Assembly (NCBI RefSeq): GCF_018408855.1 | Contig: NZ_AP024322.1 | Location: forward strand, 1,550,001-1,614,000 | DNA length: 64,000 bases | Direction: 5' to 3' | Source of the DNA: Caballeronia sp. NK8 | GTDB taxonomy: Bacteria; Pseudomonadota; Gammaproteobacteria; Burkholderiales; Burkholderiaceae | In this document: positions 45,388 through 53,505 of the stretch, in pieces | Layout: each line of letters opens with the position of its first letter | Position numbering within the stretch: position 1 is the first letter of the stretch | Translations under genes and position numbers: made by a program | Notes under the pieces: generated by a model | The model's input: only the letters and a program-made list of their open reading frames with translations | What the model was told of the DNA's origin: nothing | Database searches by the model: none

Positions 45388-45816
45388 ATGCTCCCTCTGT
45401 CTCAGCTCGATCTGTCCACTGATCCCGCCGCGCGCCGCGTCGTGAAGGACGAAGCCGTCGCCGTCGAATTCGCCGTCGTCGCGGGCGAGTTGATGAGCCT
45501 CGAAGGGCCGAACCGCTACGCGAGCGGCGATGCGATCGTCACCGGCAGCGGCGGCGAGCGCTGGGTCGTGTCGCGCGAGCGCTTCGATGCGAAGTACGTG
45601 CCCGAAGGCGGCATCGCGCACGGCGAAGCGGGCACCTATCGCAACCGGCCGAGCGTCGTGCTCGCGAAGGAGATGCACGCGCCCTTCTCCATCGCGCGAT
45701 CCGCGGCGGGCGACATTCTCACCGGCGACGCGGGCGACTGGGTCATGCAATACGCGCCGGGCGACTACGGCGTCGTGAAGGCCGCGCGCTTCGCGAAGGT
45801 CTATCGCGTCATCTGA
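45388..45816 (+). CDS. PGDYG-domain protein
   Basis: The start MLPLSQLDLSTDPAARRVVK gives 142 residues; the long upstream frame crosses the terminator and is not used. The C-terminus has the name-giving motif YAPGDYGVVKAARFAKVY. PGDYG proteins are small soluble proteins of unknown function. It is convergent with the DUF3022 gene, the stops being 7 bp apart. Confidence 0.82.
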   Translation: MLPLSQLDLSTDPAARRVVKDEAVAVEFAVVAGELMSLEGPNRYASGDAIVTGSGGERWVVSRERFDAKYVPEGGIAHGEAGTYRNRPSVVLAKEMHAPFSIARSAAGDILTGDAGDWVMQYAPGDYGVVKAARFAKVYRVI

Positions 45817-45823
45817 AAAAACT

Positions 45824-46189
45824 TCAGGCGAAGTCCTCGCCCATCTCGATGTCCACTTCACGCGGCACGGTCTCGCCGTTCGCGTACGTCTCTTCGAGCG
45901 AGCCTAGCGTCGCTTCCACATACGCGCGCAGCACCGCGTAGCTGCGCGCGTGCAGGCGCGGCGGCAGCGCACGATAACGCGCGAGCGCGGCAGGTTCGAA
46001 GCGCACGTCGATGGTGATGCGCCGCGCGGTCGAACCGAAGCGCATCGCCACGTAGTGAATCGCTAGCGACGTGCGGCCCGCGTCGTCCCGCCGCTCGGCG
46101 AACTGCGTCTGTTCGGGAAAGAGATCGCTGATCACGCGCGCGAGCATCTCGATGTCCGCGCTCGGGCAGTCGTATTGATAGTCGTCCAT
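45824..46189 (-). CDS. DUF3022-like hypothetical protein
   Basis: A 121-residue soluble protein (MDDYQYDCPSADIEMLARVIS) that appears to be the Burkholderia-restricted DUF3022 family. It contains RRITIDVRFEPAALARYRAL and an acidic end (EVDIEMGEDFA). No function is known. The gene lies 27 bp downstream of the YhfC-like gene on the same strand. Confidence 0.7.
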   Translation of the reverse strand: MDDYQYDCPSADIEMLARVISDLFPEQTQFAERRDDAGRTSLAIHYVAMRFGSTARRITIDVRFEPAALARYRALPPRLHARSYAVLRAYVEATLGSLEETYANGETVPREVDIEMGEDFA

Positions 46190-46216
46190 TCGATGTCGAT
46201 ATTCGATTGATGCGCT

Positions 46217-47008
46217 TCACGCGCCCTGCGCAGCGGCACGCCGATAGTAGCGCACGAGCGCCACCGCGACGATCACGCCGAGCACGAGGTACACAGCGTC
46301 AGCGGCGATGAGCGGCACGAGCCCCGCCTGGAAGAGCGCGGCGGGCAAGCCGACGAGCGCATGCGCGGCGACGAGAAATGCGAGCGCATGACGCGAACGC
46401 TCGCGCAGCATCTGCCACATCAGCGCGGAAAAACCGATCTGCAGCACGAACGCGCTCGCGCGCTCGACGAGAAAGATGCCGGCCGACACGGGCGACAAAG
46501 TCATCAGCACCAGATGAATGCGCGCGAGCGCTTCGAGCGGCGCGCTTTCGAAGTGCGTGTCGAGCGTGCCGCGATTCGCGAGCACCGCATAGACGATCCA
46601 TTGCACCTGCACGAGCACGCCGACGATCCACGCTTCCGCCCCGCCGTGCCCGATGCCGTAGCCGAGCCCCGGGCCATGACGATCGAGCGCGCCCAGCTCA
46701 CGCGAGATGAGCCATTTCATCGCAAGAAAACGTCCGACCTCTTCGCACAAGCCGGCCGCGATCGCACCATAGACGACGAACACCGCGGGATACCTGAGCC
46801 ACACCGACGTAGCGGGATTGCTCAGCATGAAGCCGTGCAGCGCGCGTTCGATGACCATCGCGAAGAGCGCGAATACGGCGATACCGAGAATCGCCTCGCG
46901 CGGCATGATGGAAAAACGCGGGCGCAGCTTCTTGTACAGCACGATGGGCATCGCTGCAATGATGAGCGTCGCGAGCGCGAGGCTCAGCAACGTCGAAACA
47001 CTGACCAT
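46217..47008 (-). CDS. YhfC-family intramembrane protease-like protein
   Basis: The 263-residue protein has about eight membrane helices. The segment AAGLCEEVGRFLAMKW, with an EExxR-type motif, and GYGIGHGGAEAW, with a His, match YhfC proteins, which are distant relatives of CAAX/glutamic intramembrane proteases. Catalytic activity is inferred. It directly follows ptxS (stop 47009, start 47008, no gap), so it may be co-transcribed with the 2-ketogluconate regulator, which would be an unexpected partner. Confidence 0.82.
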   Translation of the reverse strand: MVSVSTLLSLALATLIIAAMPIVLYKKLRPRFSIMPREAILGIAVFALFAMVIERALHGFMLSNPATSVWLRYPAVFVVYGAIAAGLCEEVGRFLAMKWLISRELGALDRHGPGLGYGIGHGGAEAWIVGVLVQVQWIVYAVLANRGTLDTHFESAPLEALARIHLVLMTLSPVSAGIFLVERASAFVLQIGFSALMWQMLRERSRHALAFLVAAHALVGLPAALFQAGLVPLIAADAVYLVLGVIVAVALVRYYRRAAAQGA

Positions 47009-48088
47009 TCAGATTCCTTGTGATGCGGGTTGAGTCGCGCGTATCGTGGATGCGCGCACGACGAGTTCGCCCGGCAGCAGGCATTCGCGCGCGGCCATCG
47101 CGGCGCCGCCGAGCCGTTCGTGGAGAAATTCGACCGCGCGCCGGCCGATATCGTAGGTCGGCTGACGCACCGTCGTCATGCCGGCGAGCTGCGCCCATTC
47201 CGAATCGTCGATCGACATCAATGCGACGCTCGCCTGCCAGTCCGCGCCGTGACGTTCCTTCAGATGCACCGCGACGCGCAGCGCAACCGGCCCGTTCGCC
47301 GCGAAAAGCGCGACGCGCCTGCCCTTCGCTCTTGCCGCCGCGACGCGCGTGTCGAGTTCGGCGAGCGCGGCGCCTGCATCGGCGAGATCGATCACGAGCG
47401 TCGAGCCGCTGGCGTCGAGCGCCGCGACGGTCTCGCGAAACGCGGCCTCGCGCAAGCGCCGCGAACTGATATGCGTGACGGGCTGAACGATGAAAAGCAG
47501 CTCGTCGAAGCCTTCAGCGACGAGATGACGCGTGGCGAGTTGCACGGCGGCGGGGTTATCGAGCCCGACCATATCGGTGATGAAGCCTTCGACCGAACGA
47601 TCCACCAGCACGACCGGAATGCCGCCTTGCGCGAAGCCTTGCAGCAGTTCTTCCTTCACGCCGAGCGCGTTGACGATCACGCCTTCGACGCGATAGGTCG
47701 TGAGCAGTTGCAGATAGCGCCGTTCCATATCGATCTCGTTGGCCGCGTGGCAGATGAGCGGCATGTAGCCGAGCGCGTGGCACGCGGCTTCGACGCCTTG
47801 CAGCACTTCGACGGAATACGGATTCGTGAGATCGGCGAGCAGCATGCCGATCAGGCGGTTGCGGCCGCGCTTGAGGCCGCGCGCCATCTGATTCGGCCGA
47901 TAGTCGAGCTTGGCGATGGCCGCTTCGATGCGTTCGCGCAGGTCGGGCGACAGCACGCTCATCTCGCCGTTCAGATAGCGCGAGATGCTCGTCTTGCCGG
48001 TGCCGGCTTCGCGGGCGACATCGGTGATCGTCGCGCGGCGCGCGCCGAATGTGGCCGGGCGGTTCGTCAGTGTGGGATCGTCGGACAT
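47009..48088 (-). CDS. ptxS: LacI-family repressor, PtxS-like
   Basis: The 359-residue LacI repressor has the helix-turn-helix ATITDVAREAGTGKTSISRYLNGE, written here in two parts (ATITDVAREAGTGKTSI, SRYLNGE), and a hinge with NQMARGLKRGRN, then a periplasmic-binding-like effector domain. The TGKTSISRYLNGE signature and the position at the end of kgu genes identify it as PtxS, the 2-ketogluconate-responsive repressor. The start at 48088 has no clear ribosome site. An upstream overlapping ORF with a good site is described separately. Confidence 0.88.
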   Translation of the reverse strand: MSDDPTLTNRPATFGARRATITDVAREAGTGKTSISRYLNGEMSVLSPDLRERIEAAIAKLDYRPNQMARGLKRGRNRLIGMLLADLTNPYSVEVLQGVEAACHALGYMPLICHAANEIDMERRYLQLLTTYRVEGVIVNALGVKEELLQGFAQGGIPVVLVDRSVEGFITDMVGLDNPAAVQLATRHLVAEGFDELLFIVQPVTHISSRRLREAAFRETVAALDASGSTLVIDLADAGAALAELDTRVAAARAKGRRVALFAANGPVALRVAVHLKERHGADWQASVALMSIDDSEWAQLAGMTTVRQPTYDIGRRAVEFLHERLGGAAMAARECLLPGELVVRASTIRATQPASQGI

Positions 48089-48138
48089 AGTGGTCGTGGG
48101 CCCGCGCCTCGCTCTCGAGCGCTGCGCGATGCTGTCAT
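48067..48138 (-). CDS. Possible 23-residue leader ORF overlapping the ptxS start
   Basis: On the minus strand an ATG at 48138 has AGGAG 7 nt upstream, a better ribosome site than ptxS itself has. The ORF (MTASRSARERGAG...) runs out of frame and stops at 48067, 22 nt inside ptxS. It could be a translated leader that couples or limits ptxS translation. Alternatively it could mark a frameshift relative to an ancestral longer PtxS N-terminus. No homologue is recognised. Confidence 0.3.
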   Translation of the reverse strand: MTASRSARERGAGPRPLCPTIPH

Positions 48139-48192
48139 TATCGTTCTCCTCGCATCGCGCATGTTAGCGCATGCCCGCGCGACCACGCGTTT

Positions 48193-49161
48193 TCAGCGCT
48201 TCAGGACTTCGCGATTGACGATGTTTGTCGTGAGCGTGCCGTCCAGTGCCCCGACGAGGTTTTCCGCGGCGTTGCGCGCCATCGCGTGACGCGTTTCGTG
48301 CGTGGCCGAGCCGATGTGCGGTAGTGCGACGACGTTGTTCATCGCGAGCAGCGGCGAATCGGCGGGCAGCGGTTCCTGTTCGAACACGTCGAGGCCGGCG
48401 CCGCGAATCGTGCCGTTCTTCAGCGCTTCGATGAGCGCGTGTTCATCGACGGTCGGTCCGCGCGATGCGTTGATCAGGATCGCGCTTCGCTTCATCTTCT
48501 TCAGTTCATTTGCGCCGATGAGTCCGCGCGTGTCGGGCGTCAGCGGCACTTGCAGGCACACGAAGTCGGATTGCGCGAGGAGTTCATCGAGTTCGACGCG
48601 TTTGGCGCCGTATTCCTTTTCTGCCTGCTCGTTTGCGCTGCGGTTCGTGTAGAGCACGTTCATGCGAAAGCCGAGCGCCGCACGGCGCGCGACCGCCCCG
48701 CCGATGCGCCCGAGCCCGACGATGCCGAGCGTCTTGCCTTGCACATCGACGCCGAATTGAGCCTCGCCGATGCTCGCCTTCCAGTTGTCTTGCTTCACCC
48801 ATTCGGCAAGTTCGACGACGCGGCGTGCGCTGGTGAGGATCAGCGAGAAGACGGTGTCGGCGGTGGATTCGGTTAGGACGTCGGGGGTGTGGGTGAGGAT
48901 GATGCCGCGGCGCGTCAGGTCCTCTACGTCGAACTGGTCGAAGCCTACTGAGATCGTCGACAGCGCTTTCAGGTCTTTTGCGCCTTCGATCATGGCGGGG
49001 GTGATCTTTATGCTCGCGCCGATGGCTCCGTTGGCTTGCTTCAGTGCCGCTATGAAGGCGGCTTCGTCTTTTGGATCGACGCTTTTCACCTCTGCGTGCT
49101 CGCGTAGGTAGGCTTCCACGTCGGAAGGTAGGGTTTTGTAGGCTACGATTTTGTGGGTCAT
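48193..49161 (-). CDS. kguD: 2-ketogluconate reductase / D-isomer-specific 2-hydroxyacid dehydrogenase
   Basis: The 322-residue enzyme has NAD(P)-binding GLGRIGGAVARR, an Arg in LINASRGPTVDEHALIE, and a His in ALPHIGSATHETRHAMA. It would reduce 2-ketogluconate 6-phosphate to 6-phosphogluconate. The position next to kguE, kguK, kguT and ptxS supports kguD over general glyoxylate reductase (ghrB). The start has no strong ribosome site, and the repeat element begins only 15 bp upstream, so its native promoter or leader has probably been separated from it. Confidence 0.85.
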   Translation of the reverse strand: MTHKIVAYKTLPSDVEAYLREHAEVKSVDPKDEAAFIAALKQANGAIGASIKITPAMIEGAKDLKALSTISVGFDQFDVEDLTRRGIILTHTPDVLTESTADTVFSLILTSARRVVELAEWVKQDNWKASIGEAQFGVDVQGKTLGIVGLGRIGGAVARRAALGFRMNVLYTNRSANEQAEKEYGAKRVELDELLAQSDFVCLQVPLTPDTRGLIGANELKKMKRSAILINASRGPTVDEHALIEALKNGTIRGAGLDVFEQEPLPADSPLLAMNNVVALPHIGSATHETRHAMARNAAENLVGALDGTLTTNIVNREVLKR

Positions 49162-49265
49162 TTTTGGATTGCTTCGGGTTGCTTAGGCTTTCGTAGAATC
49201 CTGATTTCGTGTTGGTCGGTTAGCACTGCCCCTGTGCGGGGCGGCAGTCACTTTCTTTGCTGCTG

Positions 49266-50547
49266 TGTATAGACCGGGGACATGGTTGACACTTTCGTCG
49301 GGGACATCGTTGACACTTTGATCATGGGGTATCGGGCTGGTTTGGGTCAAACGTCATGAGTCGGTGATGCGCGAAATAGAGGTCGTAGGCATCGGCAATC
49401 GTGCTGCTCGGTCGCGCCGCGATGTGCAGTCCGTGCAGTGCACTGGATACGCGCAAGCGGTGCTTTCCAAACGTTACCCTGCCGTTCCAGCCCACCAGCA
49501 GAACCTGATCATCCGGTCCGTATTCGAGCGGCGGCAGGCGGCTGGGCATCGCCCGCGCACTGGGCCGATAGCGCGTGATCGGCGTCGCCATGCCGATGCC
49601 CGCGTGCGGGCGCTCAAAGTTGTAGCTTTGGCGCCAGCGGTCGAATTCAGCCTGCACCTGATCGGGCCCGGTGAAGCTGCGGTGATTCAGCACCTCGGCC
49701 TTGAGCGAGCGATGAAAGCGCTCGTCCTTGCCGTTGGTCTGCGGGTGATAGGGACGGCTATGGCTCATACGAATACCCAGCCGAATGCATCGGATGGCCA
49801 ACTCGGTCAATTCGCCAGGCTTGCTTGGCGTGCCCCACGGCGCGCCGTTATCGGCGTTGATCTGTTGCGGCAGCCCGTAACAGGCGAAAGCGTTTCGCAG
49901 GTGCGTGTACACCGTCTCGGTGTCCTGGCTGCAGCACGCCTGCAGCACGAGGTTGAAGCGCGAATGATCGTCGAGCACGGTGAGCGGGTGGCAGCGCCTT
50001 TGATCGAGCATGCCGAAGTGGCCCTTGAAATCGATTTGCCACAGCTCGTTAGGCTCGGCGCGCTCGAAACGGGTCCAGGCGGTGGCCGCGTCCGAAGCCT
50101 TCTCGCCGATGCATCCATGGCGCTGCAAAATGGCATTGACCGTGCTGTGCGAAGGCACGCCTTGCAGGCCTTGATCCTTCAGGCGCCGGCTGATCTTGTG
50201 CGCGCTCCAGGCCGGATGCTGGCTTCGCACCTCCAGCACCCGCGCTTCGAGTTCGTCACAGGTTCGATTCGGGCTGCTGTGCGGACGTCTGGAGAGATCG
50301 CCCAGCGCCTCGCGGCCCCCGGCCTGATAGCGGTTGACCCACTTGTATCCGGTCTGCCGGCTGATGCCAAAGCGTTGGCACAGCTCGTTGAAAGCAATCT
50401 CTTGTTGCATGGCCAGGGTCACGAATTCAAGGCGAAGTTGCATGGTGTCCTGCGGGTTCCAAGGCATGGTCGGGTCCGGGCATCGAGATGCCCGAAAGTG
50501 TCAACCATGTCCCCGCGGATCTGTCAGCTATGTCCCCGGTCTATACA
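49266..50547. mobile_element. Complete IS481-family insertion sequence, 1282 bp, with target duplication
   Basis: The ends are imperfect inverted repeats starting TGTATAGACCGGGGACAT on both sides. They extend inward about 50 bp with repeated GGGGACAT and GTTGACACTT words. It is flanked by the 6-bp direct repeat CTGCTG (49260-49265 and 50548-50553). Removing the IS and one repeat restores the hairpin found intact in copy 1. It therefore transposed into the palindromic element, inside a hairpin loop. It encodes one transposase. Confidence 0.92.
49322..50467 (-). CDS. IS481-family transposase
   Basis: A full-length 381-residue transposase. An N-terminal helix-turn-helix (ELCQRFGISRQTGYKWVNRY) and a second helical domain are followed by the rve integrase core. 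The DDE triad is visible as Asp in LWQIDFKGHFG, Asp in INADNGAPWG and Glu in NGKDERFHRSL. No frameshift or stop is seen, so it may be active. It is read on the minus strand within the IS. Confidence 0.93.
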   Translation of the reverse strand: MPWNPQDTMQLRLEFVTLAMQQEIAFNELCQRFGISRQTGYKWVNRYQAGGREALGDLSRRPHSSPNRTCDELEARVLEVRSQHPAWSAHKISRRLKDQGLQGVPSHSTVNAILQRHGCIGEKASDAATAWTRFERAEPNELWQIDFKGHFGMLDQRRCHPLTVLDDHSRFNLVLQACCSQDTETVYTHLRNAFACYGLPQQINADNGAPWGTPSKPGELTELAIRCIRLGIRMSHSRPYHPQTNGKDERFHRSLKAEVLNHRSFTGPDQVQAEFDRWRQSYNFERPHAGIGMATPITRYRPSARAMPSRLPPLEYGPDDQVLLVGWNGRVTFGKHRLRVSSALHGLHIAARPSSTIADAYDLYFAHHRLMTFDPNQPDTP

Positions 50548-51105
50548 CTGCTGCAAAGAAAGTAACCAAAGAAAGCAGCTCGAGACGCCCGCGGTCACAC
50601 GCAATTTGGGTATCCTTCTCCTCACCCGTGGCCTCTGTAGCGAGTGCCCTCACAGGCCACATCCGGCTTGGACCGCGCACGGTCTGCCACATCGCGCCGC
50701 GTGCGTGGCTGGTTCAGCACCTAATGGCTCCGGCCCGCTGCGCGGCCGACCGGTCCATCGGGACTGCGCGTGCTTCTGCGTTTCTCTTTTCTCGTTGGTT
50801 TCCCTTACATACCCAACGGCAGCGCGTAGCGCTGTGCCGAAGCTATTTCGTGCTGAACCAGCGCGCACAAAACGACTAGCTTGTCAGACCGTGCGCGGTC
50901 CAAGCCCGGTTAGGCCTGCGAGGGCACTCGCTACTGAGGCCACGAGCAAGGAGAAGAATGCCCAAATTGCGTATGACCGCGGGCGTCTCAAGCTGCTTTC
51001 TTTGCCTACTTTCTTTGCAGCAGCAAAGAAAGTAGGTGCCGCCCCGCACAGGGGCAACGCTAACCGACCAACAAGCTATCGGGATCCGGCGAGAAGAAAC
51101 AAAAA

Positions 51106-52386
51106 TCAAGACCGCACAACCACCCCAGCCCCCACCGCACCCTGCGGCCTAACCGCCAAAGTAAGCCACACAGCCAGCAACAACGCCACACTCATGAACA
51201 CGTAAGAGGCAGCCGGCGACCCCGTCGCCCCATTCAGATAGCCAACAAAATACGACCCGACGAACGAGCCCAGCGCCCCCATGCTATTGATGAGCGCCAT
51301 CGCCCCACCCGCGACATTCTTCGGCAAAAGCTCCGGCACGATCGCAAAGAACGGCCCATACGGCGCATACATCGCCGCCCCCGCAATGACGAGCAGCGTA
51401 TAGGAAGCCCAGAAGTTCGTCGAGCCGAGCAGATACGATCCCGCGAACGCGACCGCGCCGATCAGCAGGAACGGCCATACGAATGCCTTGCGCGCCTGCA
51501 GCTTGTCCGACGCCCACGACGCCAGCAGCATCGCGATGGTCGCGGCAAGATACGGCACCGCCGACAACCAGCCCGTCTCGACCATCCCGAGCGTCGAGCC
51601 GTTCTTCAGAATCGACGGCAGCCACAGCACGAAACCATACACGCCGATGCTCCAGCAGAAATACTGCGCGCACAGCTTGATCACCGCCGGCGACTTGAAT
51701 GCCTCGCGATAGTTCTTCACCGGCTTGATCGCGGCCTGTTCGGCGCGCAGGGTCGCATCGAGATCGTTCTTCTCCTGGTCCGTCAGCCACGTCACCTGCG
51801 CGGGCTTGTCCTTAACGATGAACCACCAGATCACCGCCCACACGACCGCCGGCAAACCTTCCGCGATGAACATGTGACGCCAGCCGAACGAATTCACCAG
51901 ATAACCCGAAACGACCGACATCCACAGCACCGTCACCGGATTGCCGAGAATCAGGAACGTATTGGCACGCGATCGCTCGGATTTGGTGAACCAGTTCGCG
52001 ATGAAGACGAGCATCGCCGGCATCACCGCGGCCTCGACGACGCCGAGCACGAAGCGGATCGCCATTAACGACGGAATGTTGCTCACCATGCCCGTGAGCG
52101 TCGCGCACCCGCCCCACAGGACCAGGCTCCAGAACACGAGCTTCTTCACGCTGCGGCGCTCGGCATAGATCGCGCCGGGAATCTGAAAGAAGAAGTAACC
52201 GAGGAAGAACAGCGCGCCGATCAGCGACGACAAGCCCTTGCTGATGCCGAGATCGTGATTGATGCCCGCGGCTGCGGCGAAGCCGTAGTTGGCGCGGTCG
52301 AGATACGCGAGGCTGTACGTGATGAAAACGATCGGCATGATCGCCCACCAGCGGCGCGCCGCAAGCTTGGGAGTCGTAGATTGCAT
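51106..52386 (-). CDS. kguT: 2-ketogluconate transporter, MFS
   Basis: The start MQSTTPKLAARRWWAIMP (52386, GGAG 6 nt upstream) gives 426 residues with 12 membrane helices. It is of the anion:cation symporter type (AYLDRANYGFAAAAGINHDLGISKG, shown as AYLDRANYGFAAAAG and NHDLGISKG; FLGYFFFQIPGAIYAERRS). The KguT assignment comes from the kguE-kguK-kguT order. It imports 2-ketogluconate. The IS-bearing palindrome starts 19 bp after its stop, cutting it from kguD. Confidence 0.87.
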   Translation of the reverse strand: MQSTTPKLAARRWWAIMPIVFITYSLAYLDRANYGFAAAAGINHDLGISKGLSSLIGALFFLGYFFFQIPGAIYAERRSVKKLVFWSLVLWGGCATLTGMVSNIPSLMAIRFVLGVVEAAVMPAMLVFIANWFTKSERSRANTFLILGNPVTVLWMSVVSGYLVNSFGWRHMFIAEGLPAVVWAVIWWFIVKDKPAQVTWLTDQEKNDLDATLRAEQAAIKPVKNYREAFKSPAVIKLCAQYFCWSIGVYGFVLWLPSILKNGSTLGMVETGWLSAVPYLAATIAMLLASWASDKLQARKAFVWPFLLIGAVAFAGSYLLGSTNFWASYTLLVIAGAAMYAPYGPFFAIVPELLPKNVAGGAMALINSMGALGSFVGSYFVGYLNGATGSPAASYVFMSVALLLAVWLTLAVRPQGAVGAGVVVRS

Positions 52387-52431
52387 GGTTGTCTCCGAAC
52401 GCAATTCGGTTGAGTCTTTCGGTTGCTGGCT

Positions 52432-53433
52432 TCAGGCCAGATCGAACGCGGCTTTGGCCGTCTTGTCGTTGGAATCCTGTGCTTCGAGCAGGTCGAGCGC
52501 GGCGCGCGTCGGCAGTCCTTCGCTGTCGCCGATCACCTGAATCGCCAGCGCGCCGATGCGGTTGCCACGCGCGATCGCATGACGCACGTCGCGCCCTTCG
52601 AGCAGCGCGCTGACGACGCCGACCGCGAAGCCATCGCCCGCGCCGACCGTATCGACGACATCGACGACCGGCACGCCCGGCACGATGCCCGCATCGCCAT
52701 CCGCCGTGCGGAAGTACGCGCCGTGCGCGCCCAGCTTCACGACGACGCCCTTCGCGCCCCGGTCGAGATAGAACGCGGCGATGTCTTCCGGCTTCGCGTA
52801 GCCCGTCAACGTCAGACCCTCGGCCACGCCCGGCAACACCCAGTCGGCGAGCGCGGCGAGCGCGTTGAGCGACTCGGCCATCGCCTCGCGCGACGGCCAG
52901 AGCGTCGGGCGCAGATTCGGATCGAACGAAATGGTCTTGCCAGCCGCACGCATTTCGCGGGCCATGTGAAACGCGAGTTCGCGCGAAGTCGCGGAAATGG
53001 CGGGCGCGACACCCGTCAGATGCAGATGACGCGCGCCGAGCACGTAGTCGGCGGCGTAATCGTCGAGCGAAAGGTGACTCGCGGCCGAACCCTTGCGGAA
53101 GTATTCGACGGCCGGATCGCTGCCGTCGTCGCACTTGCCCTTGAGCTGGAAGCCAGTCGGAAAACGCTCGTCGATCGTGACGCGGCGCGCGTCGATGCCC
53201 TCGGCGGCGAGCACGTCCAGCACGTAGCGCCCGAACGAGTCGTTGCCGACACGGCTCATCCAGCCCACCTTGAAGCCGAGCCGCGACAGGCCGATCGCGA
53301 CGTTCAGGTCCGCGCCCGCGACGCGCTTGGTGAACTGACCGGCCTTCGCGAGATCGCCGGTGACGGCCGCGACGAACATCGTCATCGCTTCGCCGTAGGT
53401 GACGACGTCGAGAGCTTCAGGCTTGGCTTGCAT
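52432..53433 (-). CDS. kguK: 2-ketogluconate kinase, PfkB family
   Basis: From MQAKPEALDVVTYGEAMTMF the protein has 333 residues. PfkB motifs are GADLNVAIGLSRLG near the N-terminus and DTVGAGDGFAVGVVSALL near the C-terminus, with the catalytic Asp in GAGD. It phosphorylates 2-ketogluconate at position 6. The frame is open for 35 codons upstream, but AAAGGAC precedes 53433. 2-Dehydro-3-deoxygluconokinase (KdgK) is the closest alternative; neighbours favour kguK. Confidence 0.85.
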   Translation of the reverse strand: MQAKPEALDVVTYGEAMTMFVAAVTGDLAKAGQFTKRVAGADLNVAIGLSRLGFKVGWMSRVGNDSFGRYVLDVLAAEGIDARRVTIDERFPTGFQLKGKCDDGSDPAVEYFRKGSAASHLSLDDYAADYVLGARHLHLTGVAPAISATSRELAFHMAREMRAAGKTISFDPNLRPTLWPSREAMAESLNALAALADWVLPGVAEGLTLTGYAKPEDIAAFYLDRGAKGVVVKLGAHGAYFRTADGDAGIVPGVPVVDVVDTVGAGDGFAVGVVSALLEGRDVRHAIARGNRIGALAIQVIGDSEGLPTRAALDLLEAQDSNDKTAKAAFDLA

Positions 53434-53452
53434 GTCGGGTCCTTTGCAGATG

Positions 53453-53505
53453 AATGCTGAATGCAAAATGCTTAATTCAAAATGCCGCTCAAAATGCCGA
53501 GATGC
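53453..53505. repeat. AAAATGC-type motif cluster spanning the kguE stop
   Basis: Words GAATGCTGAATGCAAAATGC, then TTCAAAATGCC and CTCAAAATGCC, lie between kguK and kguE and run over the kguE stop at 53489, so the last codons of kguE use the motif. It is related to the other ATGC clusters in this window. Confidence 0.45.

Larger units (their letters stand above)
49176..51087. repeat. Palindromic element copy 2, interrupted by an insertion sequence
   Basis: Without the IS (49266-50547) this copy is about 630 bp and matches copy 1 at 37706-38329 along its whole length, with scattered differences. It shares the left edge GGGTTG..TTAGG..CGTAGAATCCTG, the hairpin motifs, inner segments such as CTGGTTCAGCAC and GCGCACGGTCTGCCACATCG, and the right edge ending in GGGATCC. 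It occupies the whole space between kguD (15 bp away) and kguT (19 bp away). No gene other than the transposase is seen in it. Confidence 0.9.

Noticed and set aside
48067..48138. Frameshift mutation in ptxS
   Set aside because: The main ptxS frame is complete and full length from 48088. A frameshift remains possible but not needed.
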